The position numbers were made by a program, and so were the translations under genes. A stretch of DNA of 64,000 nt. Origin: Albula goreensis. Its lineage: Eukaryota > Chordata > Actinopteri > Albuliformes > Albulidae. Below are positions 47,041-61,100 of the stretch, piece by piece. The notes beneath the pieces were generated by a model. That model was not told where the DNA came from, did no database searches, and saw nothing but the letters and a program-made list of their open reading frames with translations. Position 1 is the first letter of the stretch. The number at the start of each line of letters is the position of its first letter. The stretch is taken from the NCBI GenBank assembly GCA_022829145.1, contig CM040744.1, forward strand, positions 14,798,218 through 14,862,217, in the 5' to 3' direction.

Positions 47041-50000
47041 AGCCAACTTCCTCGAGTGACAGCCAAATGATCTGCATGCTATTACCACAAGCGTTTTACA
47101 TGGGCCTGGAAAACCACAGGGCCAGTTCCTGGATGAATGCCTCCAATTAGCAAAGCGTTCACAGCGTCTCGGCTAGTGCCATGCAAGACTGTCCTCCATG
47201 TGAAAAAGGCAACAAAATGTAGACAGGAAGAAAAACAAATTGAGGGGGAAAAAGATTCTTCCACAGTCCTGCTCCAAGTGAGCACGGCAAACTCTGTCAG
47301 AGGGTAGAAGATTAACTCAAGACTCATAATTTGCAGGGGCTGCAGGGGATTGTGGGAGATTTCAGGCATAACAGTGCCCATTGCCCACTCCTGTGACAGT
47401 GAAGGACGGTTGACAGTCCCTGAAGCGGGATGTCCGGCTTATCCAACAAAACTCCCACCTACCCGTCCCCCCTGGCCCGAAGCCCCAAATTACACCCCTT
47501 TCCTGCCACGTTAATCACCCCTCCCCGACATGCAACAGCCCCTCTGCGGTATCTCTGTGTGTGATGGCCACATGCTTGGTTTGGCGGGTGGCGGGAGGGG
47601 GGGTTTGATTGAACCTGGAAATGTGCATAATAATATCTGTTGTCAGTTGTTAGCACAAAGGAAGCTCCTGTCCTCAGATGTTCTGGATCACTGAGCATGT
47701 CTCTTCATGACAGGCTCCAGAGCAGCCAGTCACCTCCTGCATGTCAGAGAGGAGACCCACATGCCCATGTGCACCCCTCGGGCACGCGTGGGACGGCCCG
47801 CATGCATGGAATGCCACAGTCTCCACGTTCCCTCAGCCAACGCTGTGACTCTCTGACTGCTGCTTACAATATGGACAGCTATAATATAAAGCAGCTCAGG
47901 TTAAGCTGGGCCGCAAATTAAACTGTGGGTTATGCTCACCAAAAGTGGAGGTACAAACCTACCAATATAAGGTAGGCCTTAACACACCTCAAAACTGCAG
48001 ATATTTACGTTGGAGTTTGAAAAAAGACTGAACGGCTGCCTTGCCTGCACTTTGCCTTATTTAGATTGCATTCCTTCTGTATGTAAGCAAACCCCTCTTG
48101 ATCTGTGAGGATCAAAAGCCTGAAATAATGTTGAGCAAAGACACCATTACATAGTTCCTGACAAAAAAAAAACACCAAATTAAAGAAAAACATTCCACTA
48201 ACACTGAGGGGAAAATGCAGTCACCTGACTGCATCCAATCGCCCAGGGCAACATGCAGGTCCTGGCAGATCGCTCCAAACAAACACCCAATACTCATGCA
48301 GAGTAAGGGCCACATGAGTCCAGAACACACCCACCTGTTGACATTTTTACTTTTGGAGGGCCACCCTGGACAGAGATCGGCTCTGTAAACACTGTATACC
48401 GAGTATACTGGACATAGTCCAAAATCAACCACTGACCAACCACAATGCAAAAACATGCCGTCTGTCATAAACTTAGTACTTCCACATTAGCTACATTAAA
48501 CAAACAAGACTTTCGTTTGCTTGCCCACTCTTTGTGTCATTTGGCGCTGCGATGCAGTAATGTGTAGGTGTACCCATTGTTAAACTCAATGACTAAGGCC
48601 TGAACAAGGGCGTTAACTGCCACCGAATCTGCAATTAAAACTCAACGCCCAGAGCCTGAGGCCCAAGCGGCAGCGTGAGATGCATGTGTCTGACGCTGAT
48701 CTCATCTCAGGCCTGACTGGGGAAAAATCAACAACCGAGACACAGCTTCTACAAACTCCTGAGGAAAGAGAAAGATAAAAACCCATTAACTATCCCAGTC
48801 ACAAAGTTACAGGAGTTACCCTCCTGACTGGGCATCTTGCCCACCTCCCCACCCGCCCTGCACACATGCTTGTTTAAACATCAGAAAAAACAGCTTCCCC
48901 AACAAAGATGCTTTCAGTCTCCAGCAGCAGGGGTATTGCTTTGTTGTTTTTGTGCTGTTTGACTTTGTTTACAGTGTAAGTCAGGGTCGCGCTGGATGGA
49001 TGGGGAAGGTGAGGCTGGAGATGTCAGTGAAGGCAAAACGAGAGCTGCTTTGACAGCTGAGGTTAATTACACAGAATGGGACCCACCTGTAGAGTTGTGT
49101 TCATTTTCATTCGAACAGCCCCTCGGTACGCTGCTGGAGCATTCTGCGGCAAGGCAATGTTCCCTATTATTTCCAGTGCTATCCCACAGAGAATTTACTT
49201 CAAATCCCTCTTCAAAGCTGCATAATCGTCCGTAAAATAAAATAATAGAGGGGGATATTTTTGACCCAAACTTCTGGGCAACCACATCTAATTATAGAAA
49301 TAAGGGAAAAAACAGCAACTTGGATATTTGACAATGCAAAGCCTAAAATCTGCACTGACTTCTATCTTAACAGTACGCAACTTCTGGCTGATGTGGTATT
49401 GGCTTATTGTGGGTATTTGTAGATGCTGAGGTTTAGTTCTAATGCTTTATTCACAGAGCTAACTTTATGGTTAATGCTACTTGGATAAAATTTCAAAATT
49501 ATTCCGTTACATTACTAGTTCTTCTCAGTTTCATTGTGCTACATCAAACCCATTCGGTTACACTTTGTCCTACAGGAATGGATCTAGATAAGAGAAATTC
49601 ACATGATTGTCTAGACAGGGAGGCACCCGATATGAAAAGAACTTACACTGCAATATTTAACATAAGAAATGGCATGCCTCGAGACTACAAGATTTAAGAA
49701 TTCCAAACGTTAGGAGTTTGGTTTAACTCAAGAACCCATAAACTAGACCATGACAGCTGGGCTCCCCTGATTGGCCGTGCAAATAGTCCAATGAACAAGC
49801 CCCAAAACCTGGGCCTCCTGAAAAATAGCTTGGAAGCTTAAGAGCAAATAACTCTTGTTCTGAGCCACATGGTAGGCCCAACTACAGCTCATAGGACTTC
49901 AATGATGACACAGTTTCAGTTGCCTTAATAAGAAAATAGTGTCTAGCCCCTACACCTGAAAATGTCTTCACGTGCTAAGACTTGCATGGATTATTTTTGG

Positions 50001-53000
50001 TCATTATATTTTGATGCTTATGATTTTCCTCCTCAGCTGTTTTATCCCCAGTAGAGACCTCTTTATATGCATTTCTAAAAATAGATTTCAGCTGAGGGTT
50101 AGAAGGCAGCAGGTTTAAAGTAGACTCCAGAGTCCAATCAGTCAGATCAACTGTAAGCATTAGCATAGCCCCAACAAAGCACCAAACACAATACACCCCA
50201 GGCACAAGGTTCTCAGATCCTTAAGATGTCCTTCACCAGAACATTTCTCGAAACCCATCCATCTTCAACTTTGATTACAATACATTTTCTGCATGTTGTC
50301 CTTACGGTTTCCCTCCAAGCTTCCCCCCAATGATTTTTTTCAAAGCCACTGCATTCAATCAAAATGGCAAATGTGGCAGCCCAGAATGCTGACTGGAGAA
50401 CAGGTCCCAGAACAGCCTGTGTTTAGAAGTGTGTGTCCTGCTGTGTGTTCTTTTTCTCAGGGAAAGGTTGCTTTCCCCCACCCTTTGTTTTTATTTTTCC
50501 GTTACCATGGTTAAAAATTTACTTTTAAAAAGGAGCACCAGGGCAATCTTCATAACTTGGATGAAGAGAATTCTCTTGAGGAATGTTTTGTTTCATATCC
50601 AAGTTGAGTACATCCATGAGAAAGTGGGTGCTTTTAAATCTGATTAAAAAAAGAGAAATATTTGTTTTTTTTCCCCATGTTTGTGACATGACATGATTAT
50701 GAATGCCTTCATACATCTTTCATCAGCTGATTACAGAGGACCAGGAATTCTAGAGCTGTTCACAACACTGTTTTAAAAGGGTGAAAGACCCATGTCTGCC
50801 TCCATAAAACTCATCTCCAGCTTCAAAACAGAAACGGTGTGTTGTGAACATCCTTCACCACCACCCTATTACTCTACTAATAATAAAAAAAAAACATTTA
50901 AGCTTCTTTAGTCTTCGAAGACCCAGTGGCCAATGATGATTATCGTTCTCCTCTAAAACAATGTTTACCCAAACAGTCTACAGAAAGCCCTTAAAAGAGG
51001 CAAGGATAAGTGTGTGAAAGGACAGGCCAGGGACACAAACACACCTAGCACTTTTCATACAAAATTTTCTAACCCAGTTCAGTCACACTGCATATAAACG
51101 GTATACTTCAGATTACCCTTTGATGCAGAATGCAAAAAAGGAATACAAAATGCACAAAAGCATGTGCTGAGAGAGCCACCGCAGTGTGGACACATAGTGG
51201 GGAACAGTGGAAAGAGGCAAGACCAGTATGTCCCTCCCCCATAGTAAATCCCATCCCAGGCTTTATGGCCCATTCAGACAAGTTGTTTCACAGTGGGATA
51301 AAAACATGACCTCATTATGCATTTTGGCACCCACCCTTAAATCAGAAAATGTGAGCCATTTCGAGAACACTCAACATCACGGGCAAGATTTATCAAGTAA
51401 GGTATTCCAATCAAAAAAATGTATAAATCAAAAGATAGTATTTGTGTGTTGGTCAAAACCAGAGTAGAACTGAATAATAAAGGTGCTTGAACTCCAAATT
51501 GTAATTTTTAACCAAGTGAGACACTATTATTTTACCCTTGAGCTTTCTTGTATGAAGACAGGCACTGACAACAGATTGTGGTAATCCTTCTCTGTGTCAA
51601 ACACTACAGTTTATCTTTACACCATGATAACATATTTATGCACTCATACATTTTTTTCAGTGTGGAGAGAACTGTGCTTTTGCCTCCTGAGCCACAGGCG
51701 AAAGTCTCTTTAAGGCAGCGAGCAGTAAATGCGAGGCAGTAAGTGACTAAAATCTGTCCAAATGGGCCTGCCTGTACTCTCTTCCTTGGCTAGGGGAACA
51801 GTCCTGTTCAAAAGGTGTCTTCTGCTATCTGGGAATGAAGGCAGATGTCTCTAGAGCCCTATTTTGGAATGCTAATCTGGCTCAGATGCCCCCTACTTCA
51901 GGAATGCGCTTTATCTGTTCAAACGCCGCCGACGCTATGACTGACAGCCTCCCTGACTGCTGGACCCGAGCCCCACAGATGACTCGCTTCACAAACTGGA
52001 GCGCAGTCCAGCTGCGAACCTCCAATTACTCTCAGGAAATAAGCAATGATGAGGGCTATTTTTACACTGATACATTTGCAGCACTTGTGAAGCAAATGGT
52101 TAACAACCAAGTTGGGGGGTACTTTGAAAATCATATTGTTTTAAGTACCTTCAGTGTACCTATGCAGTGCACTATTTGGTTTCAATTCTCAAAACCTCAC
52201 TAAAATATGGGCATATAAATTACAGGCCATAAATTTTGGAATAGTGCCCCACCCCCTCATATATGGGAATGCCAGGGTGTCACTGTAGTTTTTTTAGTTT
52301 TCTTATAGAAAGTTAAAGTGGTATCTTTCAGCAGGCCTTCAGTTTCTGTGACTCCACTATACTACATTATAATATATACTAGAAATTAGAATGAGATCTC
52401 TACTGAACCACTTTCAACCCAACAAACACTGCACAAAAATGTAGTCAAGCCAGTTTCTTCATTTTTCAATGGATTTAAAAGTTGTCCACGATCCAACTTT
52501 CATTTTTTTGTATCTCTGTGCAAAACCACCCAACATATGTTTTAATTTATCCCCAAACAGAATTGCTGAATGTTTTGCATGTCCATGTTCAACCATAATT
52601 TAAGAATTAGGCTAGACTGCACACTACACTTTTGACTATGTGTATATTTATTTTGCATAAGCCCTCAACAACATTTCTGTTGACTCTTCTGTCTGACAAT
52701 ACTGCCCTCTAGAGGGAAGTTATCAAAATGACATAGTTGATGGCAACCCCATAACATTTCACATAACTTGTATGCACCACTTGATATGCCCCAGCTCACA
52801 CTTTAAAGCTCCACTCTTCAAGCATGTGGATGACCACCAAGCCATCCATTTCAAAAGAAATAAGAAATACATTCAATCCTACAATCATTGATGTTGCAAT
52901 GCTGAGATTCCTGACTTATTTACAACACTGACAATGAAACTCGCACTAAATGACACTAAAAGCAATCAGGAAAGCCACAAGTCAACAAAGACAGAAGACA

Positions 53001-56000
53001 CAGCTGTGTTAGTGAATTACTATATCCCTCAAATACAAAAAACAAGCAAACAAAATCTTCTCAGGTTTGGTTACATGACCCACTTACCCTACTTACCCAA
53101 AATTCTTACCTTCATTTTATGTGAACAAGAAAAGAAAAAGGGCTAGAAATTGTGAGGGAAAAGGCCGGCCAAGCATATGAGACACAGTAAATCACCCCCT
53201 CATTCAGAGCTGCAGTCAGGGTGTTAGCACTAAGCAATTCATGCACTCTGCATCTCTTTGTTATCAGCTCCCTGTCCAAACGCACTTGACCAAGGACTGG
53301 CTGGAGCCACGTATTTGTTTTGCACTTGAGTGCAGCCGAGCTGAGAGAAGGGGCCCGGCGCTGGTCACCCTCGGCCAGCCACTGGTACATGTTCCCAACA
53401 CGAAAAGTAAGTGTGTGCAAGCGCACTCTTGCCACCAGGCTAATTCCTGCTTCTAGACAAAACACAGCAAGCAAACCATCTAGACAGACAGGAGGACAAT
53501 AAACAATAAACTGGCAAACACAAATATTTATGATGAAAGAATGAATTGAAGAATGTAAAAGCACATTCTTTTCAAATTCCATTTCATTCAAAACTTTTCT
53601 CCAATCACATTCCTAACTAAATTCCAACCTTTTTTCTGACATTTTTCTCCCACATGTACATGCCCAAAAGAGGGAACAAGCTACTTGAAAACCAATGAAA
53701 CACCTTAAAAAACATGGGGGCAGTGAAATCATTTCCGTCTGAGATAATTGACCCAAACAAAAGACATTACATACCTCGGACACATCGGAGGACAAAAGGG
53801 CCAAGCGTGGGATCTGCCAGCACAACCCCCCTGACCTGTTTGTCACCGGTTCAGCCTAAACCCCTAAACCCAGAGACAAGGCCATACAGATTCCTCATGA
53901 AGACATGCTGAATGCAATGAATCACCCAAACGAGAGGGAGGGGTTTCTGAGCTACACCAATGTGATCCAAGTACCTCACAAAGCACACCCCCAAAGGCCT
54001 GTGTGAGGATGGAGATACATGTAAAAAGGAATACATAATGACAAGAACTGGCCATTCATCTCAATTAGGCTCATCATTTAAAAAGTACTACAGTGCCTGT
54101 TCCAACATTTACCTCATAAACTTAATGTGTGAAATCTGAATTTGCATGTGCAAATTCACAAAGGTTTCAGTTAAGTTTAAAACAAATAATAACTGACAAA
54201 GCTTCCATTCTGACATCTTTCCCCCACTTTTAAACAGGCCTATACATATGCAATGTAAGACCCCGCAAAAAAAGAAAGAAAAATTCCTGGAATTTTATGC
54301 CATAAACACACACCTTGTCAGTCTTCATTAAAAACCTCCCTCCAAAGAGCCACTTGGTTGCCAATCCGCTCAAGCCCATGAACCAGTGGGGGTGTTAATG
54401 AGTCAGGCCCATTCTTTTCCAATTACACCAGAAAAATGCACGGAATGGCAAGCCCTTGGGCCTGGCACACAGTGCCAGCTTTTGAAGCCCTCGGCAATTA
54501 CCCAAACAGACACAGTGAGGCTGTGCTGGAGAAGGGCTCCGAGCTGACACATTACACATTGAAGGTGAAAGTTCACTGGCATGTAACAATACACAACGTT
54601 ACGAGGCCTGGGGGTCTCAGGGTAGCAGAGTTACATAACCGTGACACTTCCCTCTTCTGTTATCATTCAATAATGTGGGATGGGATTATTTCTGAATGCG
54701 TGGAACTGACTGCACTCCTCACTGTTTCACATCACCATTTTGGGATTGGCCCTTTTCGCAGCTTGCGGAAGGCAGTACATGGAAACCAGAAAATCAAAAG
54801 TAGCATTCTTCTTCTCATCTGGCAAATTCAAACACACTGAAATCTCAATGTGCAAATGTAAGCAGTGGGTTGATTAATTTGTGTGGCCCCATATGCAGTA
54901 TCCCTTTACGGTTAACACAGGTTGATGATAATTTGCAGCTTGTCTGACACCAGCCTATGTTTGTCCTGACCCTGTTTTTGCTGGTATCATTTGGCACATC
55001 TCCACAAAGCTGATCTATTGTCTTTCTCCGATTTCATATTCAAGCTTAAAACCACTATTTATTCACCTCCATCTGTTGACACTGTCCAGGCCAGATGTCC
55101 AGCCCAGCTTCAACACGATTTTCCTTTGTCATTTCACAGCCTCATTCATTACCTCAACTGAGAGCACCAGGCTTTTGTTTTCAAAATGGAGGACATTAGA
55201 AGAAGGATATTAGTCCCCTTATGGTGTGACCACATAGTGGATGATTAAGTAGCTTTTATTCCATCCATCATGATTTAAGGCAAGATAACCAAAGTTGGCT
55301 TTATCAGGACAGACAATGTACTGTTTGCAAGAGAGAAAAGCTCTGGGGTCCAATAAACTACATTAATATTAGTTAGGTTTCATTCATCTGGTTAACACAA
55401 TATGGTCATGTTTTTTCCCATTATAAAATTGCAGCATTTCAAAACACTGGTATTTTTTAAAAATATTAATATCAAGGATGCAAAAAAAAAAAAACTACAT
55501 TGCAAAAAACACGTTTTGAATATCTTTTCAAGCAGTGAGTCTTCTTCTGAAGTTGGCAGGACAAAACACATCAGTCACGACTTAACAACCCTGGTCACTT
55601 CTGTCAAAACACCTCATGTCGACAGACCCCCATCTGAACACATGCCACAGTATGTCCGATTTTTGGAATTCCACTGTCTCACAATGCAGGCATCATGAAA
55701 AAAGAAAACATACATTGAACACAGCTGCACCTAAACCAGAATGTGATTAAGCATTCATTTTTCAGTCAACATTCAGTACTGACAAAATATTTTTTAAACC
55801 ATAAACTTCTGAAAGATCCCAAATGCAGAAACATAACCCCTGTGTGCACCCCACAAAAGAAAAAGGTTTCCCCTGCCATAGGAGAAGAGAAAAGAGCTTT
55901 AATCCCATTTGGGCCTGAGTAAAATGATTTGTTCCAGTTCTCACAGGATGGGACGAGTGGCTGTATGGGATCCATCTGGGATGGACACCCTGGACAGGGA

Positions 56001-58062
56001 AGCCTTAAGCCTCTGTTTTGGGAGGGGGGAACTGCCACACCCCCCAAACCCTTCCGCCAGGCCTTTATACCCAATTTCCTCCACAGACATGGGGGGCCTG
56101 TGGTGCCCACTGACATCCTCTCTACAACACTTGGTCATGTCACTCCCCACCATGACCAATTTTCAAAAGCACACACAGAAAATAAATAACATGAGAGAAA
56201 TTTTAATTGCTTCCGGTAGTAAAACAAAGGAAATGGCTGGGCAAGGCCTACTGGTGTCACAACAAAGGAGAGGCAGCAATGCAGCAGGTACATGTTGATG
56301 TAGAGGGCTGATAGGACCCATAAAAGCCCCACTTAGCATACCTCATAATACTGCTCCCACAATGCTTTCCAACCAACTAAAGCAAGCTTCTATGATCCCC
56401 CTGTCCCGTGTGTGAGAGTTTGATCATTTGTCTGGGTGCAGTCTGGAAAATATTTTGGTCATTTTTGTTTTCCAGGTGATTGTTTTTTCTGCATTTGCAA
56501 GAGAAACAAATAATATGGGTGGATCTGCCCCTGACCATAGCTTGGCCAAAGACACCCAAACTATATATACAGCCAATGGCAATGTGTTTTATGGTCTGAA
56601 TTTGCTGTCAAGCTCTGATTTCATACTGCTGATTAGGAATAAGAATGGCTGTAGTTTGGGAAGGCAGTCTGATGTAGAAATTAGGTCATGGTTGTGTTGA
56701 AAGGCCCGACTCTCATGGTTGACAATATGGCGAAAGCATCCGGAAACCCATTCATAAAGCCAGTAAGGTCACAAAGGGGCTCTGTCCAAGCAGGCAAACT
56801 TCAGCAGCAAAAGGAAGTCATTAAAATGGAAAATGGGCACTTGAACTACCAAATCCTTACTTGTCTTGCAAAAATTGTTTGGCGAATGAATCATCTCTTT
56901 CAGAAACAAATTGTCTGTGGCATATTACCAGTGATATTGATAACTGCAGCTGAAAAAGCCCTTTAGCAGCACAAAGAAATAGGCCCTACCATTTGTTTTA
57001 TAACCTTAACTATGGCTAGAAAGCAATATCTATTTACTTGCAACTGGCCTCCACAGGGTCAACTGGAACCTGGAGGCCAGCCAATTCCACATGGGTCACA
57101 TTGGCAACACACTCCCATCTGGTCTCTGTGGCTTAAAGAGCCAGGTTAGGACAATGGGGACTGGGTCTGTGTACACAGATGAGCACAAGGTATGGCAACT
57201 TAAGGCTGCCCTCAGCATCAGCTAATGAGTTAATCCTAAGGTCTGTGCTTCTGTTCCATTCCCAGAAATACATATATGATTATTTCATACACAAGACAGA
57301 CTTGCCCACACATTAGTTTTAACACTTTTATGTTATTATAAACTCAATGGAAAATGTCTAAGAACATATGCAAATGCCAGACAAGATCATGAAAAATGAA
57401 AGAAAAAATATAAACTTTAATGCAGAATTGTAATTGTTGTAATTTTAAGTTATTTTAGGTCATTCAGTGGGGAAGCTAAAAAAGAACTTGTTTACTTGAA
57501 CCTCAATTCACAATAGACAAAAACATACAAACAAAAAACCCCATGGAATCCTGGCAACATTTGCATAAAGAAACCAAACCTCACATTTCTCTGTGTTTAC
57601 TTCTGCAGTGGAGAATCCACCCCCACTTTGTGTGTTGTGGGGGGGGCATCAAACACAATGAGGCAAAACTCAAGCTTAAGCTTAAAGTTAAGCTGCAGAC
57701 CAAAAAGGGACAACTGCCACTTCCCTGTCAATCCAGCATTTCCACAAGTTGCATTTGAAAAGGAGGAACCTAATTCACAGAGTGTCAACAACAGAACGGC
57801 TGAAACTGTGTGTTCATGTGTGTGAGAAAGGGAGCATGTGAACAAAAGGAGAAATGGTGTGTTTGCAAAAGTGTTTGAGAGAGATGGATAGAGATGAACA
57901 GAGCAAGTCAGGAATAGGAGCTGAGAAAGATGATTTATGCAAATACTTCATATATTTTATTTGATGCAAATACAGCATGTCTGAATTTGAATTTGAGAAG
58001 GAGAGCTCGATAGGGAGAGAGAGATAAAATAAAGAGCGAGAAAGAGAGATGATGTTCCCCAC
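47041..58062. other. 5' intron or upstream DNA of kank1, middle part
   Basis: Non-coding. Complex CpG-retaining stretches at about 47400-47850, 48540-48720, 49000-49240, 53160-53480 and 54360-54610 look like possible conserved elements by composition only. No exon can be supported. Confidence 0.55.
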
Positions 58063-58166
58063 CTCGTCATGAGAAGAGCAGGGCTCGTTGGTTTCAGATC
58101 TCCTCAGGATCTCCAGATTTGCAGGGGGGCAAGACAAGGTCCACTTCATGGGACAGACATCAGGAC
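58063..58166 (-). other. candidate upstream 5' exon of kank1 (unproven)
   Basis: On the coding strand the stretch is bounded by an acceptor, TTATATCCCCAG|GTCC, and a donor, CATGACGAG|GTGGGG. In between is an open frame with ATG (MKWTLSCPPANLEILRRSET and 9 more residues). If joined to the exon at 42928 this frame meets TAA within four codons, so it would be 5' UTR with an upstream ORF, not an N-terminal extension. I recognise no family in it. Confidence 0.28.
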
Positions 58167-61100
58167 CTGGGGATATAAATGTGCACCATGAGACCCATTC
58201 AGAAACAGACAGGCTGGTATAGTGGTTCAATGAAAAACCACAATTCTTCATTTTATATCACCTCTTCATATTAAGATATCTCACAGCAACAAACAGCTAA
58301 ACTCTAACCCTAAGCAACAGTGTACAGCATCGGTTACACGTTAATGTGGTCTGTTCAATCTAGAGCCTGTCACAGGGCCTAGATGTTAGCGCCTCAGCTA
58401 CATTTGCATGCCATCTTGTTTGCACTGTCTCTAAGCTCTAATATCCTCTGTGACCAACTGTGGTATTTCCATTATGCTTCTTAAAAAGTTCAACACTATG
58501 AAATCCCCTTCCTTTTTTTAAATTTAACTTGATTTGAAGATGTTCCATAGTTGGTGGTGGATGACAGAAACCAGGCTTCAATACTGACAATGTTTAAGGA
58601 CCTTACTTTCAGTGGGCACAGACAGCCAAGTATTTTTGCCTTGGAGCTGCTGGAATGACTCATATGTTTGAGTCTGTCAAGATCCAGAACGCATACATTA
58701 CTACACACAACAACCAACCAGTAGTGACTAAGACCAGGAAAAGAGATCGGGAATGAAACAAAAAAAACAACAAAGTATGACAGCAACTACATACAAAAGT
58801 GCTGCAAAGGGGTTCCAACATGTCTGAACATTGATTGGTTCATGTCTTTGGTAGACATTTATGGTTATTGGGCATTTCTGAGAGCATGAATACAAATTCC
58901 TGCACACAGTCTACCAGTGTTGGAGAAGAAAGATGAGGCTCTTTCCACAGGTATGATGCCCATTCATTACACTGATGTACAAAAATAGAGGGGTCAGAAA
59001 GTCAAATGGCTGTAACAATCTTATCACGTCATCAGGTGACATGATATAATCTATTATACTGACTTGACAAGAGAGGAGTTGTAGCCCCCTCAGGAATCAT
59101 ATTGCTGAAATAACTGCTCTCCAGAGACCAGACGGTAGCATATTGTGGCCCAGGGTCATGACTATACAGGGCCAGAGAGAGAATCGGTTTCATTTTCTCC
59201 ATCTTGGAGAGAATGCTGCTGAAAGGCAAGGCATGTTTAAGCATTACAAGAACAAATACCTTATCAATACATTATGTAAACTTAAACATCTTTTGGACAA
59301 AAAACTTATTCTGGCATATTTAATATCCCCACAATGTTTCAAAATTCCTTTTTGATATGAAATTTCAAGTCACACCTTGATTTAACTTTTTTGATGAAGT
59401 TCACAAATCTCATGTTTGGATGATATAATGCACGTAATATATATATGTATACTAACCTCTATTACAAACGATATACTGAAAATATAAGTATTACTAAGTG
59501 ACCTTTCTGCTACGGAATGCATGGGAACAAAACACCAGAGATACACATAGGCTTACCAAATCAATCAATGAGTGAAACCAATAAGCACTAATGAAATTAG
59601 GCAATGCCCTGTCCAAAACACAGGCCCACCCTGATTAACCCCGCAAGTATCCCGAGGGGCACAGAAACTTTCGCCTGTGTAACAAACCGCAGAGGGGAAA
59701 CTGCATAGGCTGAATAACCCCCAGGGAACGGAAAATGTCCCATCAAGAATGTTGGTCTGAGTACTGTGGTCCAAAGGCACTCTTAAACACTCCTAGTGGC
59801 AAGGCTTAAGTCCACGGAAACCCCTGTGCCAACAGCATGAGGGAAGAACGGTAGAAGCAGCTTTACGGTTTCCGCGGGCTGCCACTGAAGGCAAAGTCTG
59901 AGTGGTGTGTCATTATACACTCAGCCAATCTGGTTTTACAATCATCTCCAAAACAACCACACTTCCACTGAGTGACTGAAATGTTTTTTTTTTCTATTTG
60001 TATATAACTTGTTAAACCTCTGGTTTCACAGTGATTTTACTGTGGATTTTAAACTAGGCCCCAACAGACAAATTTTTGTGGGTAAAAAGGGGGGGGGGGG
60101 TTAAAAACACTGATGTTCACAGATGTTGATTTTGATCAGGGGTGTGCAACTCCTGGCTTAAAGAGGTATTTTTGGTGTGTTGGAAGAATGACTGGCTGAG
60201 TAACCACACCTTGTCTGCTGATTTCTCAGACATCACAAAGACCTGCTGACATTGCAGCTTCTACAACTGAGTTTATATACACCCATTCTACATGATCCTT
60301 GGTTTCTGTGTGATTACAGGCATTTCCATGGGGGAAACTCACCTTTTCATTTTAGACTGGACATTCCCTCCCCCCCCAAAACCCATGTACTTTAATTAAA
60401 ATATTAATTAAAATAGTCTCTGGCAGCAAGACCTGCTTGCATCATTACCAGGGCCTACAGATCAATGTCAATAATATGGTTCAAAATGCTTGAACATGCG
60501 TATGACGCAAGTACATGACCCATATCATGAAACGTATCAAATTGTATATTTTCTTGCCCAGACCTCCCCTTAGATCTAATTCAGATGGTAATCTACACCA
60601 CAGAACTACTGTCCTGCCCAAACCCCAAGGCAGAGGAATTTTTAATTAAGATGTCACAGTGTGTGGCTCTTTTAGGACACAGCTGTATTTGGTGAGGAGC
60701 TGTTTGCAGTGGCCTTAACTCTTCTGAGAGGCCTGTGAGCCATGGTGGCCCAGGGCAGGGGGGCCACCCGCCACCCTTCAGTAAAACATGAAAATCAACA
60801 AAAACAGCACAGAAACAGCATTGGGGGCAAACATCAACGTTTAAGGACGGACAACAAATAAATTCTGAAACCTCTGGTTCCTCTTCCACGGACATGTGGT
60901 GTCACTTTCATCAAATAAATTTAAAGACAGCGATTAGAATTGCTAATAACACTGTCTGGGCTTTTAAAACGCATCAGTAACAGACAGGCTATACAGACCA
61001 CCTCCCGGGGCTCTATTGGTGCCACAAGTCAATCACAATCAATGCTGCGTGGCAACCTAGAACTAATCCAGACAGTACCAGTGTCAACTGTGGATGGGAG

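Noticed and set aside
60337-60350. AAAAG|GTGAGT donor on the kank1 strand
   Set aside because: It is a good donor motif, but the sequence before it is AT-rich and G-run rich, with no acceptor or promoter character.
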